Positions 56,344 to 61,763 of a stretch of DNA of 64,000 bases are shown here, in pieces. Under the pieces are notes generated by a model. It was not told where the DNA came from. It saw only the letters and a list, made by a program, of their open reading frames with translations, and did not search any database. Made by a program: the position numbers and the translations under genes. The DNA is taken from NCBI RefSeq assembly GCF_900141855.1, contig NZ_FQYU01000008.1, positions 62,001-126,000 on the forward strand, in the 5' to 3' direction. Origin of the DNA: Pseudozobellia thermophila (GTDB taxonomy: Bacteria; Bacteroidota; Bacteroidia; Flavobacteriales; Flavobacteriaceae). Within the stretch, counting starts at the first letter, position 1, and the number at the start of each line of letters is the position of its first letter.

Positions 56344-57375
56344 ATGAAACAAACGAATCGTTTTCTTTTTCATGTTTTTCTATGGATGGCCGTTTGGCTA
56401 ATGGCCTGGCTGTTGTTCAGTGAGGATATCAGGTTTTTAAGGAACAACCTGCCATCATTTGTCATGCAGATCCTTGTGATTGCCGTCTTGATCTACGTGA
56501 CCGCCCCCCGCCTGTTGTTCAAAAAAAGGTACTTGGTATTCGGGGTGGTTTCCTTTCTTTTGGTCGTCGCATGCTCCTTTCTGATCTCGGAAGTCCCCTT
56601 CTCGCCTGAAAACGGGATGCCCCCTCCCCAGCGAAGGATGCCTGGAGTCGGACCTCCCCTGGCCCCTCCGAAAATATTGATCCAATTTTTGGTGCTTTCG
56701 ATAGCCTATGTGCTGGCCACTTTTGTAGAGACCTTCTTGTTCGCACAAAAGAAGGAAGAGGAAACCATCAGGAACAGGAACGAAAACTTGCAGATGGAAC
56801 TGAAGTTCTTGAAATCGCAGATAAATCCACACTTTTTGTTCAATGCCCTTAACAATATCTATGCCTTGTCGGTAATAGACTCGAACAGGACACAGGAAAG
56901 CATAGGTACCTTGTCCGATATGTTGAGGTACGTACTGTATGAATGCGAACAGCCCGTAGTGCCCATTAAAAAGGAGATTGCCTATATTCGTAATTATTTG
57001 GACCTGTTCCAGTTGAAGAGCAGCAAGCCCTTTACCATCAAAACCGATTTTCAAGTGGCCGATTTAAGCGTGGGCATTGCGCCTATGTTGTTCATCCCCT
57101 TTGTAGAAAACGCCCTTAAACACGGTAACATAGACCATGTGGCCGATGGCTACCTGGAAATTAAGGTGCATTCCGATACTGAAGGCATCGATTTTTTTGT
57201 GGGGAACAGTGTTTCCGAACGTCCTGTCCAAAAGGATGCGGTCGGGGGTATAGGCTTGGAAAACGTTAAAAAACGCTTAGAGATCCTCTATCCGAAGAAT
57301 CACCGATTGAACATTGAAAAGACCCCGAAGAGTTATACGGTAAACCTTAGCATCAGATTGAATGGAACCCATTAA
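56344..57375 (+). CDS. LytS/YehU-type sensor histidine kinase
   Basis: A 343-residue kinase. Four predicted transmembrane helices (about 8-27, 38-56, 62-82, 113-135) enclose a short extracytoplasmic loop rich in Pro (about 84-110). A coiled stretch leads to the His_kinase domain LKSQINPHFLFNALN with phosphoacceptor His163, and the ATPase domain has IPFVENALKHG and GGIGLENVKKRL. The methionine at 56344 gives a sensible N-terminal membrane helix. The stop overlaps the response-regulator start by 14 bp. The signal is unknown; the divergent YHYH/SCO operon is the obvious candidate target. Confidence 0.92.
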   Translation: MKQTNRFLFHVFLWMAVWLMAWLLFSEDIRFLRNNLPSFVMQILVIAVLIYVTAPRLLFKKRYLVFGVVSFLLVVACSFLISEVPFSPENGMPPPQRRMPGVGPPLAPPKILIQFLVLSIAYVLATFVETFLFAQKKEEETIRNRNENLQMELKFLKSQINPHFLFNALNNIYALSVIDSNRTQESIGTLSDMLRYVLYECEQPVVPIKKEIAYIRNYLDLFQLKSSKPFTIKTDFQVADLSVGIAPMLFIPFVENALKHGNIDHVADGYLEIKVHSDTEGIDFFVGNSVSERPVQKDAVGGIGLENVKKRLEILYPKNHRLNIEKTPKSYTVNLSIRLNGTH

Positions 57376-58054
57376 ATGTGTCGTCGTAGACGACGAGGAA
57401 TTGGCGCGCGGCCTTTTAAAGGCCTATATCGAACGCTTGGATTTTTTGACCCTTGTTGCCGAAGTGGCCAACCCCTTGGAGGCACTGAAGATTTTAAAGA
57501 ACGAAGGTATAGGCCTGCTTTTTCTCGACATTCAAATGCCTGAGATCAAAGGTACCGACTTCGCCAAGCTCGTGCCTCCCGAAACGCAAGTGGTTTTTAC
57601 CACGGCCTATTCGGAGTATGCCCTCGAAGGTTTTGAACTCAGTGCCCTTGATTATCTTTTAAAGCCCATTACCTTCGAGCGTTTTCTTGCCGCCGTAAAC
57701 AAGGTAAGGGGCAAAAGGGAAGAAAAAACCTCCTTCGAAAATTTTTCGGATACCACGATTACCGTCAAGTCCGGCTACGACCTTCATAAGGTGAGGTATC
57801 AAGACATCCTATTTATCGAAAGTGATAGCGAGTACGTCCATTTTCATCTCAAGGATAAAAAAATAATGAGCCATCAGTCCCTTAAAAAATTGATGGAACT
57901 GTTGCCGCGTACATTGTTTATGCGGGTACATCGCTCGTATATCGTCAATCGCAACCAGGTAACGGCCCTAAAGGGCCGGGATGTCTATATCGGGGATCGG
58001 GAAATTCCGGTTAGTGCCCAATATTTCGAAGAGGTAAAGCGCCAATTGTTTTGA
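57362..58054 (+). CDS. LytTR family response regulator
   Basis: A 230-residue transcription factor. The receiver domain has Asp10/Asp11, phosphoacceptor Asp56 (LLFLDIQMPEIKG) and the conserved lysine in DYLLKPITFERF. The C-terminal LytTR DNA-binding domain spans about 130-230 (IESDSEYVHFHLKDKKIMSHQSLKKLMELLP, MRVHRSYIVN). LytTR domains bind direct repeats upstream of target promoters. Overlaps the kinase gene by 14 bp. It ends 2 bp from the convergent phosphotriesterase gene. Confidence 0.95.
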   Translation: MEPIKCVVVDDEELARGLLKAYIERLDFLTLVAEVANPLEALKILKNEGIGLLFLDIQMPEIKGTDFAKLVPPETQVVFTTAYSEYALEGFELSALDYLLKPITFERFLAAVNKVRGKREEKTSFENFSDTTITVKSGYDLHKVRYQDILFIESDSEYVHFHLKDKKIMSHQSLKKLMELLPRTLFMRVHRSYIVNRNQVTALKGRDVYIGDREIPVSAQYFEEVKRQLF

Positions 58055-58056
58055 TC

Positions 58057-59061
58057 TTATGGTCGACTGTGTTTAACGCCGGGAAGAAAGGCTTTTTTAG
58101 GGTTCTCCTTGGTAATCAGGTCAATTTCACTTTGGGGTATGCCACGGTATAAAAGCTCGGGCACGAGATACTTTACCAAGGCGTCAAAACCGCGAACAGG
58201 CCCGCCAGCGGGAAACCCGTTGCCGTCATGGGAAAGCAACAGGCGTTCGAGTAGACCGTTTTTCCTGAACTTTTCAATTCGGTCGGCGTACTCCTTGTAA
58301 TTGGAGCTGCTTACGCCATCAAAGGATATCCAAGCCCCTTTTTTTGCGGTGTCCAATAACAATGCGTCGTCCTTTGCCTTGTTGGCATGCACCCATATCC
58401 AGGCACTGGGGTCGACCTTGTACCCTTTGAGCAATTGCATTTGTAATTTTGCGGCCTCCCTGTTATCTCCTGTATGGACCACTAGGGTAAGGCCGGTTTT
58501 TAGGTGGGCGCGTACTCCGGCTTCGAATAGTTTGGTGTCTATTGGGGAAGGGGTGCCCATATCGAAGGCCAGTTTAATGAAACCGGGTTTTATATCCGAG
58601 CCCCCAATACCGTTTTCAAACTCATCGACCCATAGATCGGCAATTTCCGCGGCCTCCATTTCATAAGCGAAAGAAGGTATATATCGATCATTCGCCGCAG
58701 CGTAAAAACCGGTATTGGTGATGATGTTGATATCCGTTTCCCTGGAAATTTTTTGGAGCAAATCGGTTCTTCGGCCAAAATAGGCGGTGGTGCAATCAAA
58801 AATGGCATCGACGCCGAGCCTCCTCAACTTCTTTAAATAGGGGACGACTTGCCCCAAAAGTGCAGCATCGTTATAGAATGAAGTCGAATCTTGGGGCTTC
58901 CCGTAGTTCGACATGATATGCTCGTGGGTGAGCACAAAACCAAGTTCCGAAACTTTAATGGGGCCTTGTACGGTCTGTATCGTTCCCTCTTGTGCTAGAC
59001 CAAAGTCGAGGCACAGGAGGCTTAGTAGGTAAAGGCACCATTTGAGTTTTACGGTGTTCAT
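58057..59061 (-). CDS. Phosphotriesterase-family (PTE/lactonase-like) exported metal hydrolase
   Basis: A 334-residue amidohydrolase-superfamily protein with a signal peptide (about 1-23, ending DFGLAQ). All binuclear metal ligands are visible: His46 and His48 in LTHEHIMSN, the bridging (normally carboxylated) Lys163 in IKPGFIKLAFD, His196 (VVHTGDN), His225 (WVHANK) and Asp279 (LLSHDGNG). Relatives include phosphotriesterases, PHP and lactonases; the substrate is unknown. The gene start overlaps the DUF3050 stop by 4 bp, so both are probably co-expressed. Confidence 0.93.
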   Translation of the reverse strand: MNTVKLKWCLYLLSLLCLDFGLAQEGTIQTVQGPIKVSELGFVLTHEHIMSNYGKPQDSTSFYNDAALLGQVVPYLKKLRRLGVDAIFDCTTAYFGRRTDLLQKISRETDINIITNTGFYAAANDRYIPSFAYEMEAAEIADLWVDEFENGIGGSDIKPGFIKLAFDMGTPSPIDTKLFEAGVRAHLKTGLTLVVHTGDNREAAKLQMQLLKGYKVDPSAWIWVHANKAKDDALLLDTAKKGAWISFDGVSSSNYKEYADRIEKFRKNGLLERLLLSHDGNGFPAGGPVRGFDALVKYLVPELLYRGIPQSEIDLITKENPKKAFLPGVKHSRP

Positions 59062-59852
59062 CGTCTATACCTTTTGCATGGCTTTCTTTTTTCTATTTCG
59101 TCGGCGATCTCGTCCCATAATTTAATTCGGCATAGTAAGGCCTTTTTGGCCGTATCCCCCGCTTCCTGCCATTTCTTTTCACTTTGCCCGCAAAGCTCCT
59201 TGACCATTTCCAGTGAAAGCGGACCGTGCTCATCGCCGTCGAGTTCGATGTGCCGCCGTAGGTAATAGGTAAGTTTCGGAAAGCTTTTTTTATGCTTTTC
59301 GGACGATTGTTCAATAATTTTAAGGAACATATCCGGGATTAAATCTTCCCGGCCAAAAGTAAAGGCGGCTGCTGTTTTGTGTATTTGGTCTTCGTGTATG
59401 GTCGCAAAAGTGAAGTGAAGAAATTCCTTTTCCGCCGCCTGCAAGGGAGCATGGTTTATCTTTTCGCCTAGGTCGCTAAGGTCGTCTAAAGATGCAATGA
59501 ATCCCAGCACTTTTGAGGTGTCTGCATTTACTTCGCCCATGGCGTCCAAATACATCTCAAAATGGCTTTTGGGTACCCCGTTTTCGTTGATGTCGGTCTC
59601 CTCGCCCAGCACGATTTCATTTATAAATCGGGCTGTTTTGGCATTGTTTGTCGGTTTCCATGGCAATGAGGTACAGGTCAATCGGTTTTGTAAGGCCTTT
59701 AGAAGCGACATGAAGTCCCAAACCGGGTAGACATGCTTTTGCATAAAGATTCTAATATCGTCCATTTCCGACAACAACCCGTAAACACGATGGTCGGTAA
59801 GCTCTTTTCTCAGGCCTTCGATTTCTTGTTCAATGTATGCTATTCTGTCCAT
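59058..59852 (-). CDS. DUF3050 domain-containing protein
   Basis: A 264-residue all-helical protein of the DUF3050 family, which is predicted to have the heme-oxygenase-like fold. Features are a coiled N-terminus (ELTDHRVYGLLSEMDDIRIFMQKHVYPVWDFMSLLKALQ), an NEIVLGEETDIN segment, and a late DGDEHGPLSLEM motif with the histidine/acid set that could bind a metal or cofactor (HIELDGDEHG). No signal peptide. Enzymatic role unknown, perhaps an oxidative reaction by analogy with related diiron families. Overlaps the phosphotriesterase gene by 4 bp. Confidence 0.88.
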   Translation of the reverse strand: MDRIAYIEQEIEGLRKELTDHRVYGLLSEMDDIRIFMQKHVYPVWDFMSLLKALQNRLTCTSLPWKPTNNAKTARFINEIVLGEETDINENGVPKSHFEMYLDAMGEVNADTSKVLGFIASLDDLSDLGEKINHAPLQAAEKEFLHFTFATIHEDQIHKTAAAFTFGREDLIPDMFLKIIEQSSEKHKKSFPKLTYYLRRHIELDGDEHGPLSLEMVKELCGQSEKKWQEAGDTAKKALLCRIKLWDEIADEIEKRKPCKRYRR

Positions 59853-60133
59853 AGACCTATCAATGATTGCACAGTTCTTTTTTGAGGTTTATGATGCTTC
59901 CAATAGAGCGGTTGTATTTGATTTCACTGTGGAAGCCCGAAATTAGTCAATTCTTGTGATTTGGTCAGGGCAAAAGGGAAAATATGTTAGCCTTAAGGTA
60001 TCAGGGCTGCGACTGGTCCGGTGCGACACAGTGTGGCCTTGCACCTAAAGGGATAAAGCGGTAATATTACGGCCGGGCACGGCATGGGGATCCCATAGGG
60101 GGTTATGGACGAAGATAGCAGTAAGGGTGTAGT
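59853..60133. other. Intergenic divergent region, no feature recognised
   Basis: Between the DUF3050 gene (leftward) and the methyltransferase gene (rightward) lie 281 bp. No open reading frame of coding quality, hairpin or consensus promoter stands out. Confidence 0.3.
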
Positions 60134-60808
60134 ATGGAAAAGAACGGGAATCAAAACAAAAGGGCGAAGCGGCCATGGCCGACCAAGGATGCCATGGCCC
60201 AGGTCTACGAAAAGAATCTATGGGGTGGCGAAAGCACCTTCTATTCAGGAGAGGGCTCGCACCGACCCGAACTCGTAGGGCCCTATATCGATGTGGTGCG
60301 TACGTTTTTGCGTTCTTTCGACCCGGCCCTTTCGGTGTGCGATCTGGGCTGTGGCGACTTTAATGTCGGCAAGGAATTGGTCGCCCTTGCCCGAAGCTAT
60401 GTGGCGGTGGACATTGTACCCGCCCTTATCGTCCGTAACCAAGAGAAGTTTAAGGCCGAAAATCTCGAATTCCGTTGTATGGACATCGCCGTGGACGATT
60501 TGCCCCCTGCCGATTGTGCCCTGCTTCGGCAGGTGCTCCAGCATTTGTCGAACGCCGAGGTACAAGGGGTGGTCGAAAAACTTGATCGGTATAGGTATGT
60601 CATCTTGACCGAACACCTGCCCATAGAAGATTTTATACCCAATAGGGATATTATTTCAGGGCAGGGCATCCGGCTGAAGAAGGGGAGTGGGGTCGATCTA
60701 TTGGCCCCTCCCTTTAATTTTCGGGTAAAGGAAGAAAAGCAGTTGTTGTCTTTGGATGCCGGGGGTGGAAAGGGGCAGATCGTTACCCGTTTGTATCGGG
60801 TCAAGTGA
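60134..60808 (+). CDS. Class I SAM-dependent methyltransferase
   Basis: A 224-residue Rossmann-fold methyltransferase. Motif I is VCDLGCGDFNVG (68-79) for SAM binding, an acidic residue follows in VAVDIVPAL, and CMDIAVDDLPPADCALLRQVLQHLSN is motif IV-like. No signal peptide. The substrate is unknown; such proteins methylate lipids, sugars or proteins. It is isolated and at the edge of the AT-rich accessory block, with a 28-bp gap to the convergent receiver-domain gene. Its base composition is like the rest of the chromosome. Confidence 0.85.
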   Translation: MEKNGNQNKRAKRPWPTKDAMAQVYEKNLWGGESTFYSGEGSHRPELVGPYIDVVRTFLRSFDPALSVCDLGCGDFNVGKELVALARSYVAVDIVPALIVRNQEKFKAENLEFRCMDIAVDDLPPADCALLRQVLQHLSNAEVQGVVEKLDRYRYVILTEHLPIEDFIPNRDIISGQGIRLKKGSGVDLLAPPFNFRVKEEKQLLSLDAGGGKGQIVTRLYRVK

Positions 60809-60836
60809 GTTCGTCCGTTAGGGATAATCCCTTCGT

Positions 60837-61757
60837 TTAATCTTTTCCTAAAAACTTTTTTAATTTTTCAATGTTCCGTTTATGATCAATCAAATTTCTT
60901 CGAATTTCAACACAACTGGCTTCCGTAAATTCAAAATCTTGCCCCTCAATTTGTCCTTTTAGTTTTAACGTTCCTTTGTCATCAAAGGCTTTAGCATGGG
61001 CGAATTTGTTTCGTATATCAATAACTTGAGTTTGATATGTTTTGTTTTTGTCAAGGAAATATTTTATTTCGTCATTAGTTTTCAATGGTTTTAACAAATC
61101 TCTTAAAATTTCCCATTTCTTCACTGCATCAATTTTGGGAAAATAACTTTGAAAATCTCGGTATTTATCCCAAAAACTCTCGAGTCTTTTTTGTAATGGC
61201 GTATGTGCTTTGTCCGAAACTATTTGTTTTAAATCTTTGTCACTTTTTTCATGTTGTACAACTAATAGCATTACAAGTTCTTCTATCTCTACATCCAAAT
61301 CGCTTGTTGCTGCTGTTATTAGGCCTCTTGTAGCATTGAGTTCAAGAAGCTTATCTAATGTTAATCTTATAAGTTTTTCAACTTTATCTAAAAATGTATC
61401 TCGATTTGAGTGAAAGGTTATTCTATCCATAAAAGCCAAACGTTCTTTTACCTCTGGAGCGTCCCTGAAGTTTGATTTAGCGGTATAAAACAAAATCTCT
61501 GTTGAAAAACCTTTCTCTTCCCTAATTTTTTTAATGATTTTGTCTCCGGTAGTGGCATTTAAATTAAAGTCTGAAATAATTAAATCGTACTTATGGCTAT
61601 AAATGAATTTGTCTAAATCTGCCTCATCTGCAACAGTTACAATATTGGGTTCAAACCCTAGTTCTTCTAAATAAGAATTGAGATTACCAACTTCTCCGTT
61701 CTCAATATATTCTTGTATGTCATTATCAATCCATAAAATATTATATTCCAATTGCAT
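60837..61757 (-). CDS. Response-regulator receiver protein with helical HEPN-like C-terminus
   Basis: A 306-residue protein. Residues 1-125 are a receiver domain: Asp11 and Asp13 (WIDNDI) replace the usual acidic DD, Asp63 (IISDFNL) is the phosphoacceptor, Thr92 is in FYTAKS, and Arg112 stands where the conserved Lys is expected. Residues 130-306 are all-helical without a DNA-binding motif. They contain IRNKFAHA, an R-x4-H arrangement (Arg249, His254) that matches the catalytic motif of HEPN RNases. It starts 6 bp after the dual-ATPase gene, so it is the second cistron. A and T are much more frequent than in neighbouring genes. An RNase controlled by phosphorylation is inference; dimerisation without catalysis is possible. 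Confidence 0.8.
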   Translation of the reverse strand: MQLEYNILWIDNDIQEYIENGEVGNLNSYLEELGFEPNIVTVADEADLDKFIYSHKYDLIISDFNLNATTGDKIIKKIREEKGFSTEILFYTAKSNFRDAPEVKERLAFMDRITFHSNRDTFLDKVEKLIRLTLDKLLELNATRGLITAATSDLDVEIEELVMLLVVQHEKSDKDLKQIVSDKAHTPLQKRLESFWDKYRDFQSYFPKIDAVKKWEILRDLLKPLKTNDEIKYFLDKNKTYQTQVIDIRNKFAHAKAFDDKGTLKLKGQIEGQDFEFTEASCVEIRRNLIDHKRNIEKLKKFLGKD

Positions 61758-61763
61758 ATGTGA

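Noticed and set aside
60821-60831. Palindrome GGGATAATCCC at the edge of the AT-rich block, considered as an attachment site
   Set aside because: Too short, no second copy seen, no integrase; it could equally be a weak bidirectional terminator between convergent genes.
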